Shown: positions 17,573 to 26,748, counted from the first letter of the stretch. The stretch: 64,000 nucleotides of DNA from Acidobacteriota bacterium (GCA_020845575.1 JADLFL010000037.1:1-64000); one strand, 5' to 3'. Made by a program: numbers and translations. The notes: a model not told the origin generated them from the letters alone.

Positions 17573-18267
17573 ACGAGCCCGCCCGCATCCTGCTCGTCGA
17601 GGACGAACCCGGCCTGCAGCTCACGCTCTCCGATCGGCTGCGCCGCGAGGGCTATCACGTCGAGACGGCCGGCGACGGCGCGACGGGCCTCGACAAGGCG
17701 GCGTCGGGCGAGTTCGATCTCGTGCTGCTCGACGTGATGCTGCCGCGCAAGAACGGGTTCGACGTGCTGCGCGACCTGCGTCAGCGCGGCGTCGAGACGC
17801 CCGTCATCATGCTCACGGCGCGCGGGCAGGTGGTGGACACGGTGGTGGGGCTCAAGCTCGGCGCCGACGACTACCTGTCAAAGCCGTTCGAGATGATGGA
17901 GCTGCTCGCGCGCGTCGAGGCGCGCCTGCGCCGTCGGTCCACGCCGCCGGCCGTCACGCCCGCCAGCGAAGGACACGAGTTCGGGGACGTCCGCGTGGAC
18001 TACCGCAGTGCGGAGGTCTTCAGAGGGGCCGATCGCGTGGAGCTCTCGGCGCGCGAGTACCAGCTGCTGCGATACCTGATCGAGCACCGCAACGAGGTCG
18101 TCTCACGCGATCAGCTGCTCAACGAGGTGTGGGGCTACAACGCGATGCCGTCGACGCGCACCGTCGACGTCCACGTGGCCTGGCTCAGGCAGAAGATCGA
18201 GCCCAATCCCCGCCATCCCCAGTTCCTCCTGACCGTCCACGGCCTGGGCTACCGCTTCGTCGGCTGA
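17569..18267 (+). CDS. OmpR-family response regulator
   Basis: The 232-residue regulator has a receiver domain with phosphoacceptor Asp55 (LLDVMLP), conserved acidic pair (VEDEP) and Lys in YLSKPFE. A winged-helix DNA-binding domain follows (ELSAREYQLLRYLIEH, RTVDVHVAWLRQKIE, GLGYRFVG). The GTG start overlaps the kinase stop, so the two form a cognate pair. Targets are not evident from the window. Confidence 0.93.
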   Translation: MNEPARILLVEDEPGLQLTLSDRLRREGYHVETAGDGATGLDKAASGEFDLVLLDVMLPRKNGFDVLRDLRQRGVETPVIMLTARGQVVDTVVGLKLGADDYLSKPFEMMELLARVEARLRRRSTPPAVTPASEGHEFGDVRVDYRSAEVFRGADRVELSAREYQLLRYLIEHRNEVVSRDQLLNEVWGYNAMPSTRTVDVHVAWLRQKIEPNPRHPQFLLTVHGLGYRFVG

Positions 18268-18296
18268 CGGACGGGACAGCGGGCCGGGCCCGGTGC

Positions 18297-19598
18297 CTAC
18301 GCCGTTGCCGGCAGACCGCGCTCCAGAATCCGCTCCATCGTCGTCGCGAACGTGTCGACTTCCTCGAGAGTCGTATAGACGTTCGGCGTTACGCGGATGC
18401 CTTCGAACTCGGGGTGCTTGATGGGCGTCACGATGATGCGGTGGTCCGCGTAGAGGTGGGCGGCGAGGCGGGCGGGGTCGACGCCAGGCGTGCCGAGATT
18501 GCCGATGGCGCCGCTCTGCGCCGGGTCGAAGCTCGTGTGGATGGTGGTGCCGGGATGATCCGCGAGCCGACGCATCCAGCGGTCGCGCAGGTACCGCAGC
18601 CGCGCGACCTTCCGTTGGACGCCGATGGTCTGGTGGAACACGCGCGCTTCGGCCACCGCGTTGTGATTGGCGGCCGGATGCGTGCCGATCTCCTCGAACT
18701 TGCGGATGTCGCGCGCCTTCGACGCGGCGGCCGGCGTGAGCGGCCAGAGTGACTCGATTCGCTCGCGGCGCGCGTAGAGGAAGCCGGTGCCGATGGGGGC
18801 CAGCAGCCACTTGTGGAGGCTGGTGCCGTAGTAGTCGCAGCCGAGGTCGCTGATTTCGAAGGGGAAGTGCCCGAAAGCGTGCGCGCCATCCACGATCGTC
18901 TGGACGCCGCGCGCCCTGGCGATGCGACAGATGTCGGCGACAGGGAAGATCTGACCCGTCAAATTGGTTATGTGACAGAAGTGGAGGACCTTCGTCTTCG
19001 GCCCGATGGCGCTGGTGAGCCGCTGGGTGAGGTCGTCCATGGACGGCGGCGGCACGGGGAACGTGACCTTCTTCAGCGAGATGCCGTCGCGGCGGACGCG
19101 CTGTTCCCACGTATCGAGCATGCGGCCGTAGTCCTGGGTGGTGGTCACCACCTCGTCGCCCGGCCGAAGGTCGATGCCGAGCTGAGCGATCTGCAGCGCC
19201 TCGCTCGCGTTACGGGTGATCGCCAGCTCTTCGGGGTCGCAGCCCGCGTCGAGCGCCAGACCCTGCCTGACGCGTTCGAGGTTGGGCTCCTGCTCCTGCC
19301 ACATGTTGAACACGGGCGCCTGGTTGGCGTGGTCGAGGTAGCGCTTGAGCGCCTCGTGCACCACGCGCGGGCTCGGACAGACACCGCCGTTGTTCAGGTT
19401 GATGACGGTGCGATCGAGCGTGAACCCGAGCTGCACCTCGCGCCAGAAATCCTCGTCTGCCGCAACGTCGGCTGCCGTTCGTCCGCGCACCTGCTCGGCC
19501 GCGCGCGCCATCAGCGCCAGCCCGTCGCTCGTGAGCGCCGCCGCCACGACGGTCCCCGTCGATCCAAGCCGTGAAAGAAACGCACGCCGCGACGTCAT
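18297..19598 (-). CDS. Tat-exported class V aminotransferase family protein (isopenicillin N epimerase-like)
   Basis: The 433-residue protein belongs to the PLP-dependent class V fold. The PLP lysine sits in TSLHKWLLAPIGTGF, VDGAHAFGHFPFEI gives the cofactor aspartate, and NLNNGGVCPSP resembles cysteine desulfurase/epimerase starts. The N-terminus TSRRAFLSRLGS followed by an alanine-rich hydrophobic run is a Tat signal, consistent with export with PLP bound. The reaction is unknown; epimerase or desulfurase activity is only a family suggestion. Confidence 0.85.
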   Translation of the reverse strand: MTSRRAFLSRLGSTGTVVAAALTSDGLALMARAAEQVRGRTAADVAADEDFWREVQLGFTLDRTVINLNNGGVCPSPRVVHEALKRYLDHANQAPVFNMWQEQEPNLERVRQGLALDAGCDPEELAITRNASEALQIAQLGIDLRPGDEVVTTTQDYGRMLDTWEQRVRRDGISLKKVTFPVPPPSMDDLTQRLTSAIGPKTKVLHFCHITNLTGQIFPVADICRIARARGVQTIVDGAHAFGHFPFEISDLGCDYYGTSLHKWLLAPIGTGFLYARRERIESLWPLTPAAASKARDIRKFEEIGTHPAANHNAVAEARVFHQTIGVQRKVARLRYLRDRWMRRLADHPGTTIHTSFDPAQSGAIGNLGTPGVDPARLAAHLYADHRIIVTPIKHPEFEGIRVTPNVYTTLEEVDTFATTMERILERGLPATA

Positions 19599-19673
19599 GA
19601 GCCCGACTCCTGAAGGAATGGGGGGAGTCTAACATGCCGGCAGCCGGTTGCCGGACTATGCCATGATCCCCTG

Positions 19674-20684
19674 ATGTCCCCGCCCGATCCATCAGTCCGA
19701 CGTTGGGCGTGGGCGGCGTTCATTGCGGTCTGCATTTTCTGGGGTACAACCTATCTTGGCATCAAGATCGCCCTCGAGACTGTTCCGCCGTTCCTGCTCG
19801 GGGGGATGCGCTTCACGCTGGCGGGGTCGGTACTGGCGATCGCACTGCGGTTCCTGGGCCATCAGTGGCCTGACTTCAGGCGCGCACCAACATTTCTGGC
19901 TATTGGCCTAGCGATGCTTGGCTTCGGGAACGGCGGCGTGGTGTGGGCCGAGCAGTTCATGGCCAGCGGGCTCGTGGCCATCCTCGTGGCGTCGACGCCC
20001 TTCTGGATGGTCGGCATCGAGGCCATCGCCGGCGGCGATCGCCTGACGCGCCGCACCATCGGCGGTCTGCTCGTGGGCTTCGGCGGCATCCTGCTCCTCG
20101 TGTGGCCCGATCTCACGCACGCGCTCACCGAGACAACGGGGCGGACGTGGGTCGGCGGTCTCATCGCCACGCAGCTGGCGGGTATCGGCTGGGCTGTCGG
20201 TTCCACGATCTCCAAGCAGCGCCTGCGCGACGTGGACCCGCTCGTTGCCTCGGCGTTCCAGATGCTGGCCGGCGGCCTCCTGATGCTCGTCGTCGGCGGG
20301 AGCCTCGGGGAGTTCGGCCGCCTGGCGTGGTCGGGCCGCACCATCGCCGCCGTCGTGTACCTGTTCTTCGCAGGCAGCCTCATCGGCTTCGTCGCGTACA
20401 CGTACGCCCTGCGCCATCTGCCCATCTCGGTCGTGTCGCTGTACCCCTACGTCAACCCGATCGTCGCGGTCCTCCTGGGGACGTGGATCCTGCACGAGCC
20501 CCTCACCTGGCGTATCGCCGCCGCCATCGCCGTCATCCTCACGGGGTCGGCGATCGTGTCGCGCGGGCCAAAGGCCGGGCACCGGTCACCGGGCACCGGG
20601 CACCGGATCGAGCGGACGGCCTCGGAGAACGGCGCGCCCCGAGAAGGTCGGGAGTGCCACGATGCAGGGAGTGTCGGCGGCTGA
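19674..20684 (+). CDS. EamA/DMT-family permease
   Basis: The 336-residue membrane protein has ten hydrophobic segments in two EamA halves (GTTYLGIKIAL, FGNGGVVWAEQF, GTWILHEPLTW). Such permeases export amino acids or other small metabolites. The last 45 residues after the final segment are polar and start in a GGGCACC heptad array, encoding a SPGTGHR-like tail. The true end of the fold is near residue 295, so the tail is probably acquired from the repeat. An SDR gene follows after about 100 bp. Confidence 0.82.
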   Translation: MSPPDPSVRRWAWAAFIAVCIFWGTTYLGIKIALETVPPFLLGGMRFTLAGSVLAIALRFLGHQWPDFRRAPTFLAIGLAMLGFGNGGVVWAEQFMASGLVAILVASTPFWMVGIEAIAGGDRLTRRTIGGLLVGFGGILLLVWPDLTHALTETTGRTWVGGLIATQLAGIGWAVGSTISKQRLRDVDPLVASAFQMLAGGLLMLVVGGSLGEFGRLAWSGRTIAAVVYLFFAGSLIGFVAYTYALRHLPISVVSLYPYVNPIVAVLLGTWILHEPLTWRIAAAIAVILTGSAIVSRGPKAGHRSPGTGHRIERTASENGAPREGRECHDAGSVGG

Positions 20685-20770
20685 AGCCTCGGGGGCCCCG
20701 GAGTTCCTGCGCATCTTTGCTACCGTCCCTTTCGGTGCCCGGTGCCCGGTGCCCGGTGCCCGGTTGCCCG
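20573..20770. repeat. Inverted pair of GGGCACC/GGTGCCC heptad arrays
   Basis: The left array at 20573-20608 reads GGGCACC units on the plus strand. The right array at 20733-20770 reads GGTGCCC. They flank about 125 bp and could pair as long arms. The left array is coding (permease tail), and the right one lies just before the SDR start. Confidence 0.75.
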
Positions 20771-20782
20771 ATACTGTCGCTG

Positions 20783-21514
20783 ATGGCCCCCACCGCTCTC
20801 ATCACAGGCGGCGCCCGCATGGGCGCGACGATGGCGCGGGCGTTGGCGGCGCGCGGGAGCGATGTCGCGCTGTCGTATTCGCGGTCAGCCAGTGCGATCG
20901 ATGCGGCTGTCGGCGACGTCGTCGCGCTGGGCCGGCGCGGGTGCGCGTTCGCGGCCGACCTGCGCGATGCCGAGGCCTGCCGGTCGCTCGTCGAGCGCGC
21001 GACGTCCTGGGGCGGCGGGCTGGACGTCCTGGTCTGCCTCGCCTCGATCTTCGAACGCGTGCCGCTCGACGACCTCACGCCGGCCATCTGGCGTGAGCAT
21101 CTTGCCGTCGACCTGGACGCGTCGTTCCACTGCGCGAACGCCGCGGCGACGGTCATGCGCCAGCGCGGCGCGGGGCACATCATCCTGTGCAGCGACTGGG
21201 TGGCCGCGAGCGCCCGCCCGCGCTACACCGGCTACGTTCCCTACTACGTCGCCAAGTCCGCCATCGTCGCGCTCACCGAGGCGCTGGCGCTCGAGCTCGC
21301 GCCGCACGGAATCCAGGTGAACGCCATCGCCCCGGGCCCCATCCTCCCCGCGGTCGGCGCCACCGATGCGATGCAGGCCGCTACGATGGCGGCCACTCCA
21401 GTGGGTCACTGGGGCGGCCCCGACGCCCTGACGCACGCCGTGATCGCGCTGCTCGACCAGGAGTGGGTCACCGGCCAGGTCGTCCGCGTCGACGGTGGCC
21501 GGCACCTCGCGTAG
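20783..21514 (+). CDS. Short-chain dehydrogenase/reductase
   Basis: The 243-residue NAD(P)-dependent enzyme has a Rossmann motif TGGARMGATMA and catalytic YYVAK. The typical PGPI and TGQVVRVDGG segments lie near the C-terminus. The glycine pattern and small size resemble pteridine reductase/FolM-type SDRs, but the substrate cannot be fixed. The ATG at 20783 follows the heptad array by 12 nt and no clear ribosome binding site is seen. Confidence 0.88.
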   Translation: MAPTALITGGARMGATMARALAARGSDVALSYSRSASAIDAAVGDVVALGRRGCAFAADLRDAEACRSLVERATSWGGGLDVLVCLASIFERVPLDDLTPAIWREHLAVDLDASFHCANAAATVMRQRGAGHIILCSDWVAASARPRYTGYVPYYVAKSAIVALTEALALELAPHGIQVNAIAPGPILPAVGATDAMQAATMAATPVGHWGGPDALTHAVIALLDQEWVTGQVVRVDGGRHLA

Positions 21515-21688
21515 GGATTTCAGAATCGCGGGATTTCAGGGACTCGACGGCGGACAGGAACGGCAGAGCCGGACGTCGGTCGAGTTTACGAATACGGCAG
21601 AGTTATGGATGGCAGCCTGCGCGAGTCGAGCGCTGTAAGGCGCGGGCCGTGAGCCACTTGAGTGCCAACGACGCCTCGGACTCAGCCG

Positions 21689-21705
21689 TGGCACGGCGTA
21701 TGCAA
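21689..21705 (+). promoter_or_regulatory. Sigma-54-type promoter upstream of the PEP-CTERM-like gene
   Basis: TGGCACGGCGTATGCAA has the GG and GC dinucleotides 10 nt apart and matches the -24/-12 consensus TGGCACG-N4-TTGCA with one mismatch. It lies 71 nt before the ATG at 21776. PEP-CTERM genes in other bacteria are often driven by sigma-54 with the PrsK/PrsR pair. The remainder of the 21515-21775 gap shows no gene. Confidence 0.7.
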
Positions 21706-21775
21706 TTTGGCGGCCACGCGAGAGCTGCTCGAGGTTGTCGAGGGCAGTCGACTCGTTTTTCCCGGAGGAGAATCG

Positions 21776-22390
21776 ATGAGAAAGATTGCTCTCGCGGCAG
21801 CCATGGCGCTGTCGCTCACAGCGAGCGCCGCCTATGCCGGCCCGATCGTGCCCGCCCAGAGTGGCCCGGGCAACGACGTCATTGGCGATGGGGTGTGGGG
21901 ATACCTCAACGCGAACGTCTACCTCGCTGGCGGCCCGGCCTACGCAGACGTGACCTATGTCGGCAAGGAAGCCGGCAACACCAACACGTTCTCGTTGACG
22001 GGGGCTAGCGGTTCGGTCAACTACAGCACCGCCAGCACGGGCGTGGGCACGACGACGAATGTCCTGCTCAATAGCGGGCTGATCAACTTCTCGTTCACGA
22101 CGAACAATCCCGCTGCCACCGTATTCAACGGGGCGAACGTTCTGCCAAGCAGCGGCGGGATCAACTTCTTCGTCACCTTCCAGTTGCCCGGCAATCCGAC
22201 GTCCGGTCAGGAGATCTGGCTCGCGCTGGATGATCAGGGTGCTCCCGACGACAACCACGACGATATGGTCATCAAGATCAAACTCACGAACGGGGGATCA
22301 TTCTCCGTGCCCGACGGTGGGGCGACGCTCTCGCTGCTCGGCGGGGCGCTGATGGGCCTCGGCTACCTGCGTCGCAGGCTCAGCCTCTAA
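21776..22390 (+). CDS. Secreted PEP-CTERM/VPDSG-type sorted protein
   Basis: The 204-residue protein has a Sec signal peptide ending at AAYAG (about residue 21) and a glycine/serine/asparagine-rich beta body. Its C-terminal tripartite sorting tail consists of VPDGGATLSLL, a hydrophobic segment and a basic RRRLSL end. Such tails are processed by exosortase-type enzymes, with the protein then released to the surface or matrix. CGGAGGAG lies 6 nt before the ATG. No exosortase gene is in the window. The body has no recognised enzyme motif. Confidence 0.85.
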   Translation: MRKIALAAAMALSLTASAAYAGPIVPAQSGPGNDVIGDGVWGYLNANVYLAGGPAYADVTYVGKEAGNTNTFSLTGASGSVNYSTASTGVGTTTNVLLNSGLINFSFTTNNPAATVFNGANVLPSSGGINFFVTFQLPGNPTSGQEIWLALDDQGAPDDNHDDMVIKIKLTNGGSFSVPDGGATLSLLGGALMGLGYLRRRLSL

Positions 22391-22414
22391 GACGGGTCGT
22401 CACCACGCGTGACA

Positions 22415-22447
22415 CGAAAAGGGCCGGAGTCATTCCGGCCCTTTTCG
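22415..22447. terminator. Bidirectional intrinsic terminator
   Basis: AAAAGGGCCGGA and TCCGGCCCTTTT form a 12-bp perfect stem around a 4-5-nt loop. T-runs are present in both readings, and it lies between the convergent genes ending at 22390 and 22475. Confidence 0.9.
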
Positions 22448-22474
22448 CGTTCGGGAAGCGCAGGGTCCAGCGTT

Positions 22475-23422
22475 TCACGCGCTCGGGAGCGCTTCGATGA
22501 ACTCGACCATCTTCTTGCGCGTGGCATCGTCGGGCAGCGAGCCGCGGCCGCCGGCGAGGTTGTCCAGCACGTTCTTGGCCTGACTCGTGGCAGGCGTGAC
22601 GCACGTCACGGCCGGGTGGGCCGCCACGTACTTCAGGAAGAACTGCCCCCACGTTTGCGCGCCCACGGCCTGCGCCCAGTCGGGCACCTGACGATCGCCC
22701 ACGCGCTTGAAGAGGCGCGTCCTGCCGAACGGCACGTACACCAACACGCCGATCTTGCGCTCCTGCGCGAGCGGCAGGATCGACGACTCGACGTCGCGGT
22801 TATCGATCGCGTAGTCGACGCCGATGAAGTCGAGCGGCTCGTTGCGCATCACCGTCTGGAGCTCGGCGTACTGCGACTTGTTGGTGGACGTGACGCCGAT
22901 GTAGCGCACGCGCCCTTCCTTCTTCAATTCCTTCAGGATGCCGAGTTGTACCGGCACGTCGCCGAGGTTGTGGACCTGGATCAGGTCGACCTTCGGCTTC
23001 TTCAGCTTCGCGAACGACGCCTCGATCTGCGCGCGCGCGGCCGCCGGATCGGCACCGCCACCGCCGCGTCCCGCGACGTTGACCTTCGTGGCCCAGAACA
23101 CCTTGCTCGTGATGCCGAGTTCGCCGGCGATGCGTCCGGCCACCTCCTCCGATGCGCCGTAGCTCGGTGCGGTGTCGAACACCGTTCCGCCCTGGTCGGT
23201 GAACGCCTTCAGCACCTCACGCAGCGCCGTCACGTCCTCGCTGCGCGCCACCTGTGAGAACGTCGCCGAACTTCCGAGTCCGACGATGGGGATGGCCTCG
23301 CCCGAAGAGGGGATGGCACGGGTGATGAGGGGCTGCTGAGCCAGAAGAAGCGCACGGTCGAACGCCAGCGCTGCGCCAGCGGCTCCGGCCGTGAGGGTGA
23401 GCCATTCGCGTCGAGTGATCAT
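22475..23422 (-). CDS. Tat-exported aldo/keto reductase
   Basis: The 315-residue protein begins ITRREWLTLTAGAAGAAL, a twin-arginine signal, and continues into an aldo/keto reductase barrel. FDTAPSYGASEE contains the catalytic tyrosine and aspartate, and KPKVDLIQVHNLGD and YIGVTSTN follow. It should reduce carbonyl compounds with NADPH, though a periplasmic NADPH-dependent enzyme would be odd. Related Tat-tagged oxidoreductases may use bound cofactors. Confidence 0.85.
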   Translation of the reverse strand: MITRREWLTLTAGAAGAALAFDRALLLAQQPLITRAIPSSGEAIPIVGLGSSATFSQVARSEDVTALREVLKAFTDQGGTVFDTAPSYGASEEVAGRIAGELGITSKVFWATKVNVAGRGGGGADPAAARAQIEASFAKLKKPKVDLIQVHNLGDVPVQLGILKELKKEGRVRYIGVTSTNKSQYAELQTVMRNEPLDFIGVDYAIDNRDVESSILPLAQERKIGVLVYVPFGRTRLFKRVGDRQVPDWAQAVGAQTWGQFFLKYVAAHPAVTCVTPATSQAKNVLDNLAGGRGSLPDDATRKKMVEFIEALPSA

Positions 23423-23543
23423 GGGTGGAATCCTCCAGCATGTCCGACGACGCCGCCCGCCGCAGCGTTGCAGGGAGCCTGGCGCGCCGGATCCCCGTCT
23501 CGCCGAAGCGCCGCAGGCGCCAAGGCGGTGCCCGGTGCCCGGA

Positions 23544-23873
23544 TCAGAATGCCGTGAGGACCCAGACCCACGGGATCAGGGCCGCGCAGACGTAGAGGAG
23601 GGTCAGCGCGGCGACGATCTTGTGGACGTGGGTGAGGTGGAGCACCATCCCGAACCCGGCGGCGGCGAGCTTGGCCGAGGCGAGGGCGGGGCCTTCTCCC
23701 ATCGACGCCATCAGCGACGCGAGCAGCGGATTGCCCTCGATGTCGGGGCCGTGGACCGCGATGCCCCAGTAGGTGAACGCCGCGTCGAGCGCCTGCGCGA
23801 CGAAGAACGCGAGAATGGCGATCTCGCCCTTCGACAGGCTGCGGGAGTGGAACTTGCGGAGCAACGTCGCCAT
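23544..23873 (-). CDS. Small DUF5658-like membrane protein
   Basis: The 109-residue protein starts MATLLRKFHSR and has three hydrophobic segments. FVAQALDAAFTYWGI and the following EGNPLLASLM resemble DUF5658 proteins of unknown function. The ATG at 23873 was chosen because the frame upstream runs through repeat sequence. The stop lies at the edge of a short GGTGCCC array (23526-23544). Function unknown. Confidence 0.65.
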   Translation of the reverse strand: MATLLRKFHSRSLSKGEIAILAFFVAQALDAAFTYWGIAVHGPDIEGNPLLASLMASMGEGPALASAKLAAAGFGMVLHLTHVHKIVAALTLLYVCAALIPWVWVLTAF

Positions 23874-24036
23874 GGGGTCGCCTCGGAGCCGCGGGGCTCC
23901 AGCCCGTGGGAGTTCAAGTCCGATGCCGGTCGCGCCGCGCGGAAAACCTCGGGAAATCTCTCGCCGATGCCAGCCGTGCGCCAGACCCGCACACGCACAC
24001 GCGCGCACAGTGTGCCACACGTGCGCACAGAGGGAT

Positions 24037-24207
24037 CGGCAACGGGCAACCGGCAACCCGGCAACCCGGCAACCGGATCAGATGTCGCGACGGCGCGCCG
24101 CGCGGAAGCGGATTGCCGCCATAGCTGACCGGTTGCCGGTTGCCGGGTTGCCGGTTGCCGGGTTGCCGGTTGCCGGGTTGCCGGTTGCCGGTTGCCGGTT
24201 GCCGGTT
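24037..24207. repeat. Inverted pair of CAACCGG/CCGGTTG heptad arrays
   Basis: The left array, 24037-24077, reads CAACCGG-type units. The right array, 24129-24207, reads CCGGTTG with some 8-nt variants. They flank a spacer of about 50 bp and can form a long hairpin. The arrays fill most of the 345-bp gap 23874-24218, and the right one ends 12 nt before the ATG at 24219. No gene is seen in the gap. Confidence 0.85.
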
Positions 24208-24218
24208 ACTCTGTGTGC

Positions 24219-25400
24219 ATGCGCCTCGACCCGCTCGCCTACCTTGGTGACCAACTCGACGACCTCAAGGCTCAAGGGCTCTACCGCCACCTGCGCGTGC
24301 TCGAGAGCGAGGCGCGGTCCACCTCCGTCTACGACGGCCGTTCTGTCGTCAACCTGTCGTCCAACAACTACCTCGGCCTCACGACGCACCCGAAGTTGAA
24401 GGAGAAGGCCATCCGGGCCACCGAGGAGTTCGGCGTGGGGTCGGGCGCCGTGCGCACCATCTCGGGGACGATGGCGATGCACGTGGAGCTCGAGCGTCGG
24501 CTCGCCGAGTTCAAGCAGACCGAAGCCGTCGTCGTCTTCCAGAGCGGGTTCACGTCGAACGCGGGCACGGTCGCGTCGATCCTCACGCGCGACGACGCGA
24601 TCGTTTCCGACGAACTGAACCACGCGAGCATCATCGACGGCGCGCGCCTCAGTCGTGCGACGATCAAGGTCTTCCCGCACGCCGACGCCGACGCCGCACG
24701 CCGCATCCTCGGCGAGTTGCCGTCCGGTCAGCGTAAGCTTCTCATTACCGACGGCGTCTTCAGCATGGACGGCGATCTCGGTCCGCTGCCCGCGCTCTGC
24801 GAAGCGGCCGAAGCCTACGGCGCGATCATGATGGTCGACGATGCGCACGCGAGCGGCGTGTTCGGGCGCAACGGGCGCGGCACCGTGGATCACTTCGGGA
24901 TGCACGGCCGCGTGGACATCCAGGTAGGCACGCTCTCGAAGGCCATCGGATCGCTCGGCGGCTACGTGGCCGGCAACAGGAACCTGATCGAGTTCCTGCA
25001 CCATCGCGCGCGGCCGTTCCTGTTCTCGACGTCGCACCCGCCGTCGGTGACGGCCACCTGTCTCGCGGCGCTCGACCTGCTGCTCGAAGAGCCGGAGATC
25101 ATCGATCGCCTCTGGGACAACACGCGGTTCTTCAAGGCCGGACTTCGGGAGCTCGGGTTCGACACCGGCATCAGCGAAAGCCCGATCACGCCGGTGATGA
25201 TCGGCGAGGGCGCCAAGGCGATGCAGTTCTCGGATCGCCTGTTCGACGAGGGCGTGTTCGCGATGGGGATCGCCTTCCCGACCGTGGCGCGCGACAAGGC
25301 GCGCGTGCGCACGATCGTCTCGGCGGCGCACTCGCGCGAGGAACTCCAGTTCGCGCTCGACGTCTTCGGCAAGGTGGGCCGGGAGATGGGGATTATCTAG
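24219..25400 (+). CDS. Alpha-oxoamine synthase (glycine C-acetyltransferase or 8-amino-7-oxononanoate synthase type)
   Basis: The 393-residue PLP enzyme has NLSSNNYLGLTTHPKL, GSGAVRTISGT, VDDAHASGVFG and the PLP lysine in GTLSKAIGSLGGY. It condenses an amino acid with an acyl-CoA; the closest pattern is 2-amino-3-ketobutyrate CoA ligase (KBL). AONS cannot be excluded from sequence alone, and no threonine dehydrogenase or biotin genes are adjacent. The ATG has no ribosome binding site and directly follows the heptad array, so it may be leaderless. Confidence 0.88.
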   Translation: MRLDPLAYLGDQLDDLKAQGLYRHLRVLESEARSTSVYDGRSVVNLSSNNYLGLTTHPKLKEKAIRATEEFGVGSGAVRTISGTMAMHVELERRLAEFKQTEAVVVFQSGFTSNAGTVASILTRDDAIVSDELNHASIIDGARLSRATIKVFPHADADAARRILGELPSGQRKLLITDGVFSMDGDLGPLPALCEAAEAYGAIMMVDDAHASGVFGRNGRGTVDHFGMHGRVDIQVGTLSKAIGSLGGYVAGNRNLIEFLHHRARPFLFSTSHPPSVTATCLAALDLLLEEPEIIDRLWDNTRFFKAGLRELGFDTGISESPITPVMIGEGAKAMQFSDRLFDEGVFAMGIAFPTVARDKARVRTIVSAAHSREELQFALDVFGKVGREMGII

Positions 25401-25401
25401 A

Positions 25402-25470
25402 TCGGCAACCGGCAACCGGCAACCGGCAACCGGCAGCGGGCGCCGGGCAGCGGGCAGCGGGCAGCGGATC
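25402..25470. repeat. CAACCGG and GGGCAGC heptad array
   Basis: Tandem CAACCGG units (25405-25432) change into CGGGCAG units (25433-25467). This shows two heptad families in one array, as if one had been converted unit by unit into the other. Confidence 0.85.
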
Positions 25471-25497
25471 GGATGGGTCGACAGGCTGGGCAATGGG

Positions 25498-26643
25498 ATG
25501 GGCAGGAGAACGTCGAAGGACGGCACGCGCGGGTTGGGCGATCGGGCGCGGGCGCTCGTCGACGACTACACGCGCGACCTGACGGCGCGCGATCTGCAGC
25601 GCGTGTTCACGCGGGAAACGCGCGACATGGTCGCGTTCTTCACGCAGGGCACCGATCAGGCAGGGACCACGCAGCGCGATCTGCTGCGCCATCCGATCCG
25701 GCACGCCCGCCGGTTCTTCCACGCGTTCGCGATGCGGCTGACGGCCGCGCGCCGCGCCCTGTACGCCGCGGCCGTCATCCTCTTCGCGCTCGGCATCTTC
25801 GACGGGTTCACACCCGACTCCGGTGAGCCGATCTGGGCATCCGGCGTCGTCAAGCTGCTGCTGGCATTCGGGCTGATCCACCTGGTCCTGCTGCTGGAGG
25901 TGGCCGATCGCCTCACGCTGAAGCACGAGCTGACAGTCGCGCGCGACATCCAGCGCGCGATGCTGCCGGCCGGTACGCTCACGTCGGGGTCGCTCGAGGC
26001 GCACGGCGAGACGCGGCCCGCCAACACCGTCGGCGGCGACTTCTACGACATCCTCTCCCGGGCCGACGGCCGTTTGCTGCTGGTGCTCGGCGACGTGGCG
26101 GGCAAGGGCACGCCCGCGGCGCTGCTGATGGCGTTGTTCCTCGCCATGACGCGCACGCTGCTCGACGAGGCGCTCTCGCCCGCCGCGCTCGCGCTGCGGC
26201 TCAACGACCAGTTGCTGCGCCACGCCCCGCGTTCGCGCTTCATCACGGCGGTCATCGCGCTGTGCGATCCGCAGACGGGCGAGGTGCGGTACGTGAACGC
26301 CGGGCAGAACCCGCCGATGGTCAGGCGCGCGTCCGGCGGGATCGAATGGCTGGCGCCGACGGGCATGGCGCTCGGCCTCTCGCGCAGGGCCGCGTACGAG
26401 GAGGCCGTCATCACGTTGGCGCCGGGTGATCTCCTGCTGGCCTACAGCGACGGCATCACCGAGGCTGCCTCGCCGTCGGGCGAGCCGTTCGACGAAGCGG
26501 GCCTGCGCACGCTGGCGAATCATCTTGCCGGCCTCCGCGCCGGGCTCGTCGCCCGCCGCGTGATCGACGAGGTCGCCGCTCACACGGATGACTCGGCCCT
26601 GTTCGACGACCTCACCGTGCTGGTCTGCCAGCGGACGAGGTGA
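25498..26643 (+). CDS. SpoIIE/RsbU-type PP2C serine/threonine phosphatase
   Basis: The 381-residue protein has an N-terminal polar region, two membrane segments (about 85-105 and 113-135) and a PP2C-like phosphatase domain. The domain opens with RDIQRAMLP and GGDFYDI (metal-binding aspartate), then shows GDVAGKGTPAAL and YSDGITEA. Such enzymes dephosphorylate anti-sigma-factor antagonists in partner-switching cascades. No antagonist or anti-sigma kinase gene lies nearby, so its target is unknown. Confidence 0.9.
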   Translation: MGRRTSKDGTRGLGDRARALVDDYTRDLTARDLQRVFTRETRDMVAFFTQGTDQAGTTQRDLLRHPIRHARRFFHAFAMRLTAARRALYAAAVILFALGIFDGFTPDSGEPIWASGVVKLLLAFGLIHLVLLLEVADRLTLKHELTVARDIQRAMLPAGTLTSGSLEAHGETRPANTVGGDFYDILSRADGRLLLVLGDVAGKGTPAALLMALFLAMTRTLLDEALSPAALALRLNDQLLRHAPRSRFITAVIALCDPQTGEVRYVNAGQNPPMVRRASGGIEWLAPTGMALGLSRRAAYEEAVITLAPGDLLLAYSDGITEAASPSGEPFDEAGLRTLANHLAGLRAGLVARRVIDEVAAHTDDSALFDDLTVLVCQRTR

Positions 26644-26650
26644 CAGCCAG

Positions 26651-26741
26651 CGGCAACCGGCAATGGGCAACCGGCAGCCGGTCCGGCAGCTGCACCTGAA
26701 GGGGCACTGTCATTCCGCATTCGTCATTCGGCATTACCCTG
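26651..26741. repeat. CAACCGG remnants and GAATGNC heptads before the M1 peptidase gene
   Basis: CAACCGG-type units occupy 26651-26690. A different heptad block at 26707-26741, read on the minus strand, gives GAATGCC, GAATGAC, GAATGCG and GAATGAC in tandem. It ends 8 nt before the ATG at 26749. Confidence 0.7.
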
Positions 26742-26748
26742 TCCCTGC

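Noticed and set aside
24037-24207. CRISPR array
   Set aside because: The repeats are 7-bp tandem units without unique spacers of 30-40 bp, and no cas gene is near.
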